A stretch of DNA of 64,000 bases from Collinsella sp. (GCA_019425045.1 JAHYYI010000001.1:62001-126000), one strand, 5' to 3'. Positions 42,474-51,346 are shown, numbered from the stretch's first letter. A program made the numbers and translations. Notes: generated from the letters alone by a model not told the origin.

Positions 42474-43229
42474 TTAGATGTCGAACACGTAGCGCGAGCC
42501 CACGATCTTTTGGCGTCCGAGCAGCAAGGGCCGCTCGTCCGCATCGGTAAAGTACGCCTCCATATAGAAGAGTGGCTCACCGACCGGGATCTCGAGCAGT
42601 GGCGCGACTTGAGCGTCGGCAAGCGCAATCTCCACGGTACAAGGGTCGGATTTGAGCGGCGCGCGGCCCGAATGCTCGGCAACGAGCGCAAAGATTGAGT
42701 TATCGGTGAGGTCCTCGTCGGCAAGCGTCTGCAGATAGGGATGGTCAGCCAGCACAAAGGCGTTGTTCTCGAGCATGACGGGCACGCCGTCTGCCGTGCG
42801 CACACGCTCGACCACGATGAGCTCGCAGCCGGGTTCCACCCCAAAAAACGCCGCGTCCTCGCGCGTCGCCGCAACCACCGTGCGCGACACCAGGCGTGCT
42901 CCGGCCACCATGTCGTTGGCAGCGCAACCCTCGGAAAAGCTCTGAACGTCACCCTTCTGGACAATCTTGCGCTTGAGCTTGGGCGCGCACACGAACGTGC
43001 CCCTCCCCTGCTGGCGGTTGAGATACCCCGCGCGCGACAGCTCCTCAATGGCGCGGCGCACGGTGACGCGTCCCACACCATAGGACTTAGCGAGCTCCAT
43101 CTCGGAAGGAATGCGCGAGCCGGATGCGTACACGCCACGCGCGATCTCGCCCTTTAGGTCGTCCATAACCTGCTGGTACAGCGGAACGGCGGATACCTCA
43201 GTGCGCTCGGTTTTATCGTCGAATGCCAT
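42474..43229 (-). CDS. GntR/UTRA regulator (system B)
   Basis: 251 aa. Winged helix at about residues 15-85 (IPSEMELAKSYGVGRVTVRRAIEELSRAGYL), GRGTFV linker, UTRA domain at about 105-245. It starts 2 bp after the recQ stop codon, so it can be co-transcribed with recQ, and it is followed by SIS-B. The stop lies 10 bp from the distal GTTCTAT site, so that site may also affect its own transcript. Confidence 0.9.
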   Translation of the reverse strand: MAFDDKTERTEVSAVPLYQQVMDDLKGEIARGVYASGSRIPSEMELAKSYGVGRVTVRRAIEELSRAGYLNRQQGRGTFVCAPKLKRKIVQKGDVQSFSEGCAANDMVAGARLVSRTVVAATREDAAFFGVEPGCELIVVERVRTADGVPVMLENNAFVLADHPYLQTLADEDLTDNSIFALVAEHSGRAPLKSDPCTVEIALADAQVAPLLEIPVGEPLFYMEAYFTDADERPLLLGRQKIVGSRYVFDI

Positions 43230-43231
43230 CG

Positions 43232-45214
43232 TTACGCTCCATCCCGTGCATGCTCGGACTCAAACTCTTCAATCGCCGCCATAAACTGCTCGCCAAAGGC
43301 GTCGGCCTTTTTCTCGCCAATGCCGTTGACCTGGATAAGCTCGTCGCGCGTCTGTGGACGCAGGCGGCACAGACCGCGCAGGGCCTTGTCGGAAAAGACC
43401 ATATACGGCGCCATCTCCAGCTCGGTCGAGATCTCCTTGCGCAGGGCACGCAGGCGCTCGAACAACTCGGCATCGTCGCCCACGCGTGGGCGCTGATCCA
43501 GCTCGGCCTCCTCGCGCAGCAGATCGACGGCGCGGCGGGCGCGGGCCGAGGCCTTGCGCTTGGACGCGCGACGCTTAACGGTAAAGGCAAACGCCTCATC
43601 CTCGACCTCGACGGCACGCGGACCCAGCCCCACGACCGGGTACTGCCCCTGCGAGGTAGCCAGATAACCGCGGCCGCACAGCTGGCCGATGATGTCCTTG
43701 ATGCGCCCGACCGATTCGCTCGACAGCTCACCGTAGCCACGGTCCTCGTCCAGATGCATCTGGCGAATGCGCTCGGTGTTGCCGCCGTGGAGCACGTCGG
43801 CGATCAGCGACTTGCCAAAGCGCATGGGTCGCGCGGCCACGTAGCGCACGGCGGCGCGGGCCATATCGGTGACGTCCTCGACCTCGAACTGCGTGAGGCA
43901 GTTGCTGCAGTTGCCGCAGCCCTCGGCGTCATCCGTGGCGGTGGCGCCCGCACCAGCCGCAGCAGCATGCTCGGCCGCGGCCTCGTCGCCAAAGTAGCGC
44001 AGCATGTATTCGCGCAGGCAGCCGGTAGTATTGCAGTAGCCCTCCATCTGGCTGAGCAGGCGGTAGCGGTTCTGGAGCGCCCATGCGCGCTGCTCGTCGT
44101 CGAGCGCCTCATCGGCAGCATCGCCGCGGTCGATCAGAAAGCGACGCATGCGAAAATCGTTGCCGTTCCACAGCAGGTGGCAGCTGGCCGGGTCGCCATC
44201 GCGGCCGGCTCGACCCGCCTCCTGGTAGTAGGCCTCGATGCTCTCGGGCACGTTGTTGTGGATCACGTAGCGCACGTTGGGCTTGTCGATGCCCATACCA
44301 AAGGCGTTGGTGGCAACCATCACCTGGATATCGTCGTCGATAAAGGCGCGCTGGCTTTGCCGGCGGGCGTCGTTGCCCATGCCGGCATGGTAGCGGCCAA
44401 CGCGAATGCCGCTGGGGCCCAGTGCCTCGGCAAGCTCGCCTGCCAGCGCATCGACCGTCTTGCGGGTCGAGCAATACACGATGCCGCTCTCGCTCGAATG
44501 CGCGATCACGTAGTCACGCACCCACGCGGCCTTGGCCTTGTCGCCCATCTCCTCGCAGCCAAAGTAGAGGTTCTTGCGATCGAAGCCCGTCACCACCGTC
44601 GCGGGGTTTTGCAGGCCGAGCATCTGCTGAATGTCCGCGCGCACGCGCTCGGTCGCCGTGGCGGTAAACGCCGCCACGATCGGGCGCCGCGGCAGCGAAT
44701 CGATAAACTCGCGAATCTGCAAGTAAGCGGGACGGAAATCCTGGCCCCACTGGCTCACGCAGTGAGCCTCGTCAATGGCCACGAGCGGAACGCCGATGCC
44801 GCCTTCGGCCGCAGCTTCCTGCGCAAAGGCCAGAAAGCGCGGCTCGAGCAGGCGCTCGGGCGCCACATACATAAGCTGGTAGCGGCCCTCGCGCGCCCGC
44901 TTGAGCACGGTATTTTGCTGGGCCGGGGTAAGGCTGGAGTTGAGATAACTGGGACGCGCACCCGCCGCGAGCAGCGCGCGGGTCTGGTCCTCCATAAGCG
45001 ACAGCAGCGGACTCACCACAAAGGTGATGCCGGGCAGCATGAGCGCGGGCACCTGGTAGCAAATGGACTTGCCGGCGCCCGTGGGCATAACACCCAGCGC
45101 ATCACGACCGGCAAGGATCGCATCGACCATGCGGTCCTGTCCCGGGCGAAACGAGGTGTAGCCAAAATAGGCGCCGAGCGTGTCGAGCGCCATCTGCTGC
45201 ATGCTATCGGTCAT
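43232..45214 (-). CDS. recQ: ATP-dependent DNA helicase RecQ
   Basis: 660 aa. A 3'-5' helicase for recombination and replication repair. Walker A is MPTGAGKSICYQ (about residue 45-50), the DEAH box IDEAHCVSQWGQDFR (about 148), motif VI QEAGRAGRDG. The zinc-binding RecQ-Ct domain has cysteines in CNTTGCLREYMLRYFG and CGNCSNC (about 395-445), then a winged helix and a C-terminal HRDC domain (about 575-655). A 15-residue alanine-rich insert separates the zinc cysteines. The gene is followed directly by GntR-B. Confidence 0.95.
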   Translation of the reverse strand: MTDSMQQMALDTLGAYFGYTSFRPGQDRMVDAILAGRDALGVMPTGAGKSICYQVPALMLPGITFVVSPLLSLMEDQTRALLAAGARPSYLNSSLTPAQQNTVLKRAREGRYQLMYVAPERLLEPRFLAFAQEAAAEGGIGVPLVAIDEAHCVSQWGQDFRPAYLQIREFIDSLPRRPIVAAFTATATERVRADIQQMLGLQNPATVVTGFDRKNLYFGCEEMGDKAKAAWVRDYVIAHSSESGIVYCSTRKTVDALAGELAEALGPSGIRVGRYHAGMGNDARRQSQRAFIDDDIQVMVATNAFGMGIDKPNVRYVIHNNVPESIEAYYQEAGRAGRDGDPASCHLLWNGNDFRMRRFLIDRGDAADEALDDEQRAWALQNRYRLLSQMEGYCNTTGCLREYMLRYFGDEAAAEHAAAAGAGATATDDAEGCGNCSNCLTQFEVEDVTDMARAAVRYVAARPMRFGKSLIADVLHGGNTERIRQMHLDEDRGYGELSSESVGRIKDIIGQLCGRGYLATSQGQYPVVGLGPRAVEVEDEAFAFTVKRRASKRKASARARRAVDLLREEAELDQRPRVGDDAELFERLRALRKEISTELEMAPYMVFSDKALRGLCRLRPQTRDELIQVNGIGEKKADAFGEQFMAAIEEFESEHARDGA

Positions 45215-45375
45215 GGTTTCCTAACGTCCAAGTCATCTGCCGCCGATTATACGCCGCCACGCGGACAGCAGCACACGGCCGCCGCCCAGACTAGTCGTTT
45301 AAGAACGCCCCCAACGGCTAAGGAGTGTCCCCAGGTGCCGGCAGAAAAGGAACGTCCCCAAGTGCCGGCCCGGCA

Positions 45376-45399
45376 ACGCCGATGTTTTGGCGCGGACAG
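45376..45399 (+). repeat. Left fragment of hairpin repeat, copy 2
   Basis: ACGCCGATGTTTTGGCGCGGACAG matches the first 24 bp of the intact copy at 18658-18681, including the small GCC..TTGGC hairpin. The remaining 143 bp of the unit start at 46931, on the other side of the insertion sequence. Confidence 0.8.
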
Positions 45400-45527
45400 A
45401 CACTATGACCCAATCCGAGGGCACTAAAAAGATAGGAGCCCCCGCTCGTGACCGCGGGTCGGGGCTGCGACAATGATGTCGAAGTGCCATAGGCGCAGCC
45501 GCGCCGCAACGAGGTTGGGAGGCTCCC

Positions 45528-46649
45528 ATGCCAAAGTATTCTACCGCGTTCGGGATGGACGTCCACCTGAGGTCGACCACCGTCTGCGCCCTCGACGCGG
45601 ACACCGGCGAGGCCGTGACGAGGAGGTTCCCCGGCAACCCCTGGGGCGAGATCGCCGGGTGGATGGATGGGTTCCCCGGGCCGTCGCTCGCGGCCTACGA
45701 GAGCGGCTACCTCGGCTTCGCCCCGCAAAGGGAGCTCGCCGGGCTCGGCGTCGAGTGCGTCGTCGCCGCGGTCTCGAAGATCCCCAGGTCGGCCGCCGAC
45801 TCGGCCTCCAAGAACGACAGGAACGACGCCGCCAGGATGGCCAAGGCGATACTCGCCCACGACATCTCCCCCGTATGGGTCCCCTCCCCCGAGGTCGAGG
45901 GCATCAGGGACCTCGCCGGCGCCTACGACGGGGCGACCGCGCGCCTGGCGACCGCCAAGCAGCGGCTGCTCGCCTTCCTCGCAAAGCGAGGGTTCGCCTA
46001 CGGCGGCACCACGCCCGCCGGCAACCCGAGGAAGTACTGGACCTACGACTTCCTGAGGTGGCTCGACAAGGTCAGGCCGGAGGACGATGGCGGGGTTCGG
46101 ACGCTCGCCGCTCTGAGGAGCGAGGTCGAGGCCGCGGCGGAGGCCCGGGCGGATCTGCTCTCCGAGTACAGGGCGGCCGTGGATGCCAGCCCGATCGCCG
46201 CGGAGGTGGCCGCCCTCCAGTCGATCAAGGGCTGCGCCTTCGCGCTGGCCGCAGCCTTCTCGGCCGAGGTCGGCGACTTCACGAGGTTCCGTTCCGGAAG
46301 GCAGGTCACGGCCTATTTCGGCCTTGCGCCGAGTCAGAGGTCGAGCGGCGACTCCGTGCGGCTCGGAGGCATCAGCGGTGCGGGCAACGCGCTCGTGAGG
46401 AAGCTGGCCGTTGAGGGTTCATGGTGCTACGCCGCGGCGCGGCACCAGCCGAAGCTCATGCCGAGGGACACGGGCGTGCCCCTCGAGATAAGGATGCACG
46501 GGAGGAAGGGATCCGAGCGGCTCCTGCGGCGGCGCGAGGAGATGCTCGCCCGCGGCATGCCCCAGGCGAAGGCCAACGCGGCCACCGCGGCCGAGCTCGT
46601 GAGGTGGCTCTGGGCCCTCGGCATGATGTGCCGGGAGGGCGCGGAATAG
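45528..46649 (+). CDS. IS110 family transposase
   Basis: 373 aa. The N-terminal RuvC-like DEDD domain starts with FGMDVHLRSTTVCALD and contains KNDRNDA. The C-terminal IS116/IS110 domain (LQSIKGCAFALAAAFSAEVGDF, RQVTAYFGLAPSQ, then LGGISGAGNALVRKLAVE) carries the conserved catalytic Ser. These enzymes are guided to their targets by an RNA encoded in the element. GGGAGG lies five bases before the ATG. The reading frame is intact, so the element may be active. Confidence 0.95.
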   Translation: MPKYSTAFGMDVHLRSTTVCALDADTGEAVTRRFPGNPWGEIAGWMDGFPGPSLAAYESGYLGFAPQRELAGLGVECVVAAVSKIPRSAADSASKNDRNDAARMAKAILAHDISPVWVPSPEVEGIRDLAGAYDGATARLATAKQRLLAFLAKRGFAYGGTTPAGNPRKYWTYDFLRWLDKVRPEDDGGVRTLAALRSEVEAAAEARADLLSEYRAAVDASPIAAEVAALQSIKGCAFALAAAFSAEVGDFTRFRSGRQVTAYFGLAPSQRSSGDSVRLGGISGAGNALVRKLAVEGSWCYAAARHQPKLMPRDTGVPLEIRMHGRKGSERLLRRREEMLARGMPQAKANAATAAELVRWLWALGMMCREGAE

Positions 46650-46912
46650 ACATAGCCCCCGCCCCGGCGAGCCGGGCGGCCTTCGGGGATACCCCCTATT
46701 TCGCTGTGCGCGCGGAGCCCTCCGCATGCGCCTCGACAGACTTGGGGAACCCCGCCGAAGGAATGGAGTGCGGGCCGACAGAACGGTATCCGCGGATATG
46801 AGACTGAGCCGAAGGCGTCGACGACATGCCGGGGGCGGACCGGGACGGGTTCAACGGCAGGCCCCGCCGACCGATTGCAAGCGGTCGGCGGGGCCATTGT
46901 GGCTCTTGACAG
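46650..46912 (+). ncRNA. Candidate guide (seek/bridge) RNA region of the IS
   Basis: This 263-bp non-coding stretch between the transposase stop and the right inverted repeat is where IS1111 elements encode their guide RNA. It contains several GC-rich stem-loops, the strongest being GCCCCGCCGACCG (46861-46873) with CGGTCGGCGGGGC (46882-46894). The RNA ends are not determined. The left non-coding end is only 128 bp. Confidence 0.55.
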
Positions 46913-46930
46913 CGGATTGGGTCATATGAG

Positions 46931-47073
46931 CGAAAGCCCGCCAGAGCGAGCAAGGTGCCTTGAAACGAGACGGCATTGACCTTCTGGTCATGCCGCCGAA
47001 GTTGAAAGGCAGATTGCCGCTCTGGCGGGCTTGCAGCGTCGAGCCGTTACGCGGTTTGGTAAAACCGCGTAAC
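46931..47073 (+). repeat. Right fragment of hairpin repeat, copy 2
   Basis: 143 bp, the same length as 18682-18824 in copy 1. It shares GCGAGCAAGG, the loop TGACCTTCTGGTC, CAGATTGCCGCT and TGCAGCGTCGAGC with that copy, and the terminal hairpin GTTACGCGGTTT/AAACCGCGTAAC is identical. The stem arms differ in sequence but keep pairing. It ends at the base next to the GntR-C stop codon. Confidence 0.85.
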
Positions 47074-47793
47074 TTACATGACCATAACGTAGCGCGATCC
47101 CACGTAGTACTGCTTACCCATCAGGACCGGCTCGCCATTGGGGCCGGTAAAGCCGGCACGCAGATTGAGCAGCGGATCGTGCGGAGCAATGCCCAGCTCG
47201 ACCGCCTGCTCGGCGTTAGCTCGAACGGCCTCGACCGTACGGTAGCCAACCGAGACAATCGGGATTCCGCCAACACGCTCGACCTCGGCAAAAATCGACT
47301 CGTCCTCAAGATCGGCCGTCAACAGCTCGCGGTAGGCATCAAACGGCACAAAGATGTTCTCCTCAAAGATGGGCTCGCCGTCGGCCGTACGCACGCGCTT
47401 GATATGCAGCAGCAGCGCATCCTTCTGCAGGCCAAAGAACTCCATCTCGTTTTGGCGCGCCGGAACGATCTGGCGATCGATCACGTGCGCACCGGCCTTC
47501 ATGCCGTTGCCGGCACACAGCGCGGTAAACGTCTGCAGCGTCGAGGCGTGAAACTGGCGGTTGATGTGCGGCGTGGAGACAAAGGTGCCGCGGCCCTGCT
47601 GCTTAACCAGGTAACCATCGGAGCACAGCTCCTCGACAGCGCGGCGCACCGTAATACGGCTCACCTCGTACTGCTCGGCTAGTTCAAGCTCGGACGGAAT
47701 ACGCTCCTTGGGTGCATAAACACCTTTCTCGATCGCATCCTTGATTTCGTCATAAATCTGCTGGTAAAGCGGTGCATTTTTGGGCGCAGGCAT
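47074..47793 (-). CDS. GntR/UTRA regulator (system C)
   Basis: 239 aa. Winged helix at about residues 8-75 (IPSELELAEQYEVSRITVRRAVEELCSDGYLV), GRGTFV, then UTRA (about 90-235). It probably controls PTS operon C. Its own upstream region carries a tandem TAATACGTA-TATAACG site like those before the EIIAB and EamA genes. Its stop codon touches the terminal hairpin of the repeat. Confidence 0.9.
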   Translation of the reverse strand: MPAPKNAPLYQQIYDEIKDAIEKGVYAPKERIPSELELAEQYEVSRITVRRAVEELCSDGYLVKQQGRGTFVSTPHINRQFHASTLQTFTALCAGNGMKAGAHVIDRQIVPARQNEMEFFGLQKDALLLHIKRVRTADGEPIFEENIFVPFDAYRELLTADLEDESIFAEVERVGGIPIVSVGYRTVEAVRANAEQAVELGIAPHDPLLNLRAGFTGPNGEPVLMGKQYYVGSRYVMVM

Positions 47794-47827
47794 ATCTGAT
47801 CACTCTTATCAAAATAGCTAAATTTCT

Positions 47828-47844
47828 AATACGTATATAACGTC
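47828..47844 (-). promoter_or_regulatory. TATAACG-type tandem site upstream of GntR-C
   Basis: TAATACGTATATAACGTC holds two heptamers 9 bp apart, 35 bp upstream of the start. It probably mediates autoregulation. Confidence 0.5.
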
Positions 47845-47885
47845 TAGTTTTATGTTACCTCATAATGATAAAACGATACACCCTC

Positions 47886-47934
47886 CCTACCAAAAAGCGA
47901 CAGCTTCATTTTGGTAGGTTTTATCTGGGCAAAC
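47886..47934. repeat. Dispersed 50-bp element, copy b
   Basis: Inverse orientation to copy a. CCTACCAAAA and TTTTGGTAGG form a perfect 10-bp stem. It is followed by a second hairpin (about 47933-47975: AACGAG...CTCGTT), as copy a is preceded by one. Confidence 0.8.
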
Positions 47935-48012
47935 GAGAGCCTCTCGAAAGCAACGGGGCTTTCGGGGGGCTCGTTCGGATGGGTTGCGCAGGACCGGCAA
48001 AATGCCAATACC

Positions 48013-49020
48013 CTACTTGCCGTCGTCCTGCTGCAGGCTGTCCTGTTCGCTGAGGCGCGCCTGCCTGCTGGCCATGCGTGCGGGCTTGTCGGGATCGGGA
48101 ACGGCCGTGGGCATGGGCTCGTCGACATGACCACCCCACCAGCCGCCCACAAAGTTGAGCGTGTGGAACACGTTGATCACGGCGCCGGGATCAACGTCGC
48201 ACACCAGCTTGATAATGTCCTGACTCTCGTAGGTCGAGACAACGGTGTTCAGCAGGTACATCTTTTCGCGGCTATATCCGCCGACGACCTCGGCGCAGCT
48301 AATGCCGTGCTGAAAATGGTTTACGTAGGCAGTCATGACCTCGTCTGCCTTACGCGTCGTGATCTGCAGCGTCACGCGATCGTAGCGACGATAGAAACTG
48401 TCGATGGTCTTGGTCGAAATAAACTGGAACACGATGGAATACGCCGCCTTGTCCCAGCCAAACATAAAGCCAAAGATCGCCAGGATAAAGCAGTTGAAAC
48501 CAAAGATGACGCCCCAGATGGTCTTGCCCGTGTGGTTGGAAACCCACAGCGCGATAAAGTCGGTGCCGCCGGTGGATGCGCCGGATTTAAGTGCGATGGC
48601 AGCGCCCAGACCCGAGACCACGCCGCCAAAAATGATGAGCATGATCTTGTCGCCCAAAAATGGAGCGAAGTGAAAGACGTTGAGGAACAGCGACGAGAGC
48701 ACGACCTGCATCATCGAGAAGATGACGAAGCGCTTGCTGATGCCGCTCCAGCATAGGAGCGCCACGGGGATGTTGAGCGCGAGCATACCGAGCGAGATGT
48801 CGATGTGAACGCCGCCCAGCGAGGTAACGCGATCGAGCAGGACCGCAACGCCGGTGAGGCCGCTCGGAAGCAAGTCGGCGGGCTGAATGAACGCCTGGAT
48901 CAGGAATGTCTGGAGAACGGCGGAAATCGTGACCGCCACGGCAGTAATAGCGCGGCGAACGATGGTGAGGCGGCCGAGTACGAGCACTCGGTCCGTGAGC
49001 TGATCGATGGCGTTCGCCAC
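48013..49020 (-). CDS. YitT family membrane protein
   Basis: 335 aa. Five or six membrane helices (about residues 15-195, with QPADLLPSGLTGVAVLLD and SGASTGGTDFIALWVS) are followed by a cytoplasmic DUF2179 domain (about 225-290, RYDRVTLQITTRKADEVMTAYV). The function of the family is not established; roles in transport or signalling have been suggested. The last 40 residues are charged and not conserved. It is separated from its neighbours by repeat elements on both sides. Confidence 0.85.
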   Translation of the reverse strand: MANAIDQLTDRVLVLGRLTIVRRAITAVAVTISAVLQTFLIQAFIQPADLLPSGLTGVAVLLDRVTSLGGVHIDISLGMLALNIPVALLCWSGISKRFVIFSMMQVVLSSLFLNVFHFAPFLGDKIMLIIFGGVVSGLGAAIALKSGASTGGTDFIALWVSNHTGKTIWGVIFGFNCFILAIFGFMFGWDKAAYSIVFQFISTKTIDSFYRRYDRVTLQITTRKADEVMTAYVNHFQHGISCAEVVGGYSREKMYLLNTVVSTYESQDIIKLVCDVDPGAVINVFHTLNFVGGWWGGHVDEPMPTAVPDPDKPARMASRQARLSEQDSLQQDDGK

Positions 49021-49159
49021 GCAGGCTCCTTTCGAAGGCAGATGTGGTTGTGGGGCATGCCCGCGATTGTAGCATGGAGCGTGCGGGGGCGCTTCAATTC
49101 AACCTCCCTCGACAACCAAAACGGGACCAGCAACCCCCACGACCAAAGGGCAAAATTCC

Positions 49160-49278
49160 AAGTGAGTAGACTTTTTACGATCTGCCGAGCACACCCAAAA
49201 CCGCCACCCCTGTGACCTGCGGTTTTACAAAGGAAGATATGCATTGTGCTCGGCCTGCGCCAAAAAGTCTACTCACTT
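49160..49278. repeat. Inverted repeat with 17-bp arms and nested stems
   Basis: AAGTGAGTAGACTTTTT (49160-49176) is repeated inversely at 49262-49278. Inside are CCGAGCACA/TGTGCTCGG and AAAACCGC/GCGGTTTT pairs, so three stems are nested. It shares CCGAGCACACC and CCTGTGA with the element at 7718. It fills most of the 355-bp gap between the YitT and HAD genes; no gene is seen there. Confidence 0.8.
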
Positions 49279-49375
49279 AGCCCGAATCGAAGCCAAACGG
49301 ATCAAAATCGAAACCAAATCGAGCCAGTCCACCGCAAAAAACGTTTGAACCAGTGCTTCTCGCGGCGGATTGACA

Positions 49376-50005
49376 CTACAAAGCGGCCAAAATGTCGGTC
49401 AGATTATCGATAACGGCATCGGCTCGCGATTGATCGAGGTTGACGCCCTCGTGCGGACGCAACGCCAGGACGCGGGCGCCGGAGCGTTTGCCGGCCTCGA
49501 TGCCCAAAGGCGAGTCCTCGATAACCAGGCACTCGGCAGGCTCCACTCCCAGCGCCTCCATGGCACGCAGGTAGATCTCGGGGTCGGGCTTAAACGCACT
49601 GCACTCGTGACCGCTGATGGTGTAGTCCAGCACGTCGGCGATACCGGCGATATCCACCAGCTCGTCGATCAGCTCGCGATAGGACGAGCTCGCGATAGCG
49701 CACTTCACGCCGCGGTCATGCAGCTCGCGCATCACCGGCTCCGTCTGCTCGTTGAGCAGTTCGGCATACGGAACGGGGTGGTCCGGGCTGTAGACCTGCT
49801 TGTACTCCACGCGCAGGCGCTCGCGCAGCTCAATATCGTCGGGAACCAGCGCCTCCCAAATGGCAGGCTCGTTAGACCCCGAAAGATCGGGAATCTCGTC
49901 AAAGTGGAACCCCTTCTCTTCCATAAACGCTACGCGACGACGGTTGTAGAACCACTCGGTATCGACCAGCACGCCGTCCATATCAAACAGCACTGCCTTG
50001 ATCAT
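49376..50005 (-). CDS. HAD-family phosphatase/beta-phosphoglucomutase-like
   Basis: 209 aa. The nucleophile motif is VLFDMDGVLVDTE (Asp8/Asp10), the second motif CAIASSS, and the acid loop CLVIEDSPLGIEAGKRSG. The cap domain (about residues 15-85) is of the beta-phosphoglucomutase type. It lies downstream of the SIS-C deglycase but behind a terminator, and may handle sugar phosphates. The ATG at 50005 follows GGGAGGAG by six bases. The dispersed element copy c lies directly before this site. Confidence 0.88.
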   Translation of the reverse strand: MIKAVLFDMDGVLVDTEWFYNRRRVAFMEEKGFHFDEIPDLSGSNEPAIWEALVPDDIELRERLRVEYKQVYSPDHPVPYAELLNEQTEPVMRELHDRGVKCAIASSSYRELIDELVDIAGIADVLDYTISGHECSAFKPDPEIYLRAMEALGVEPAECLVIEDSPLGIEAGKRSGARVLALRPHEGVNLDQSRADAVIDNLTDILAAL

Positions 50006-50020
50006 ACGCATCTCCTCCCA

Positions 50021-50065
50021 CCTGCCAAAAAGGGACAGGTTTATTTTGGTAGGTTTTATCTGGGG
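50021..50065. repeat. Dispersed 50-bp element, copy c
   Basis: CCTGCCAAAA, GGGACAGG, TTATTTTGGTAGG, TTTTATCTGGG, the inverse of copy a with few changes. It directly precedes the HAD ribosome binding site on the minus strand. Confidence 0.8.
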
Positions 50066-50099
50066 TTTTGCGACACGACAGACACGCCCTCCCCAGAGC

Positions 50100-50132
50100 A
50101 AAAAAGGGGATGGGGCGCAAACCCCATCCCCT
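50100..50132 (-). terminator. Terminator of PTS operon C
   Basis: AGGGGATGGGG (50105-50115) pairs perfectly with 50122-50132, followed on the minus strand by TTTTTT. It lies about 30 bp past the SIS-C stop. Confidence 0.95.
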
Positions 50133-50165
50133 CTCAATCAACCCGTAAGGTCTACTTACTTGTGA

Positions 50166-51149
50166 TTAGTAGGAAAGCTTCCACATGTAGCGACGCATGG
50201 TCAGCGGGTGCTGACGGGCCTCGGCGATCTGGTTGCCGTACTCGCGCATAACGGCGAGGTGCAGCAGCGGGTTGAAGTAGGTGACGACGCTCGCGGGCAC
50301 AGCGTCAGCCAGGCCGTAGTCCTTGGAGTCGATCAGAGCGACCTTGGCGCCCATGCGCTTAAGGAAGGTGAGGGCGCGGGCGTCCATCGGACGGGTAGCG
50401 CCATCGGACATGAAGAAGACGTAGGGCTTACCCTCGGTGGAAACCTCGAACGGGCCGTGGAAGTACTCGCCGGTGTTGTAGGCGGCGGCGTCGATCCACT
50501 GCATCTCGGTGAACAGGAAGGCGGCGTGAGAATAAGCCATCTTCTCGGAGGCACCGGAAGCCATGAAGTAGATCATCTTGTCGTCCTTGAAGTCCTCGGC
50601 GAACTTCTTGGCGAGCTTCTTGCAGGACTGAGCAGCGTTCTCGCAGAGCTCAAAGACGTTGGTGAGGCCGGTGATCATGTCCTCGTAGTGGTCATAGCCC
50701 TCGGTCTGCTGAAGGATCTCGACAGCAAGAGCGATGGCGTAGCCGGGCTTCTCGCACTTGGCAGCGAAGTTGGCGTGGAAGCCGTGAACGATGACGTAGT
50801 CAGCGTCGACGGTCAGAGCGGAGCCAGCCTTGTTGGTGAGGGAGACGACCGGGCAGTTGTGCTTCTTGGCGGTCTTGTTGGCCTCGACGGTCTCGGGCGT
50901 GGAGCCACCGAGGGAGCAGGTGATCACGAAGGTGTGCTCGTTGACCCAGGAAGGCGTGTCGTAGTTGAACTCGTTAGCGGTGAAGATCTGAACGTTCAGC
51001 TTGTCCGTGTTGTTGGCCAGGAAGTACTTGGCGGGGTAAAGGTCGGACATGGAGGCACCGCAGCCGACGAAGGCGACGCTGTGGATCTCGTGGTTGGACA
51101 GGACGTCAGCGACGATCTGCTTAGGGAGGTTAAGGTCGATCTCGTACAT
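50166..51149 (-). CDS. Two-domain SIS protein, GfrF/GfrE-type deglycase (system C)
   Basis: 327 aa. First SIS domain: SVAFVGCGASMSDLYP, TCSLGGSTPETVEA; second: MIYFMASGASEKMAYSHAAFLFTEMQWIDAAAYNTGEYFHGPFE. The C-terminus HPLTMRRYMWKLSY is of the Amadori deglycase type. It is the last gene of the EIIAB-EIIC-EIID-SIS operon, so the PTS probably supplies its substrate as a 6-phosphate. The ATG at 51149 has AAGGA nine bases upstream; an ATG nine bases earlier overlaps that site. Confidence 0.82.
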   Translation of the reverse strand: MYEIDLNLPKQIVADVLSNHEIHSVAFVGCGASMSDLYPAKYFLANNTDKLNVQIFTANEFNYDTPSWVNEHTFVITCSLGGSTPETVEANKTAKKHNCPVVSLTNKAGSALTVDADYVIVHGFHANFAAKCEKPGYAIALAVEILQQTEGYDHYEDMITGLTNVFELCENAAQSCKKLAKKFAEDFKDDKMIYFMASGASEKMAYSHAAFLFTEMQWIDAAAYNTGEYFHGPFEVSTEGKPYVFFMSDGATRPMDARALTFLKRMGAKVALIDSKDYGLADAVPASVVTYFNPLLHLAVMREYGNQIAEARQHPLTMRRYMWKLSY

Positions 51150-51346
51150 CTGACACATTCCTTTCAATTTTTGCGGCGCCACATTGCCGGGCGCTCGCAG
51201 GGTTACCGTGATTTGGACCGAGTCGCCGGTCCGTTGAGGATGTGTCAAAGGGACTGCCCTTTGACACATTTAGGGATGGAAGCCTGCCTGGGGTATGGGA
51301 TGCCAGGCAGGCCCCCGGGGGAAAGCGGTTAGGCGCTTAGTCGCGA

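Larger units (their letters stand above)
45400..46930 (+). mobile_element. IS1111-type IS110 family insertion sequence
   Basis: About 1531 bp. A perfect 14-bp subterminal inverted repeat TATGACCCAATCCG (45404-45417) is found inverted at 46913-46926, leaving tips of about 4-5 bp. Subterminal repeats and a long non-coding right end are typical of the IS1111 subgroup. The borders are fixed by comparison with the uninterrupted repeat copy at 18658. The flanks differ only by an ambiguous AG, so no clear target duplication is seen. Confidence 0.88.

Noticed and set aside
43223..45427. A 734-codon plus-strand reading frame over recQ
   Set aside because: Antisense shadow of recQ, with no recognisable domain.
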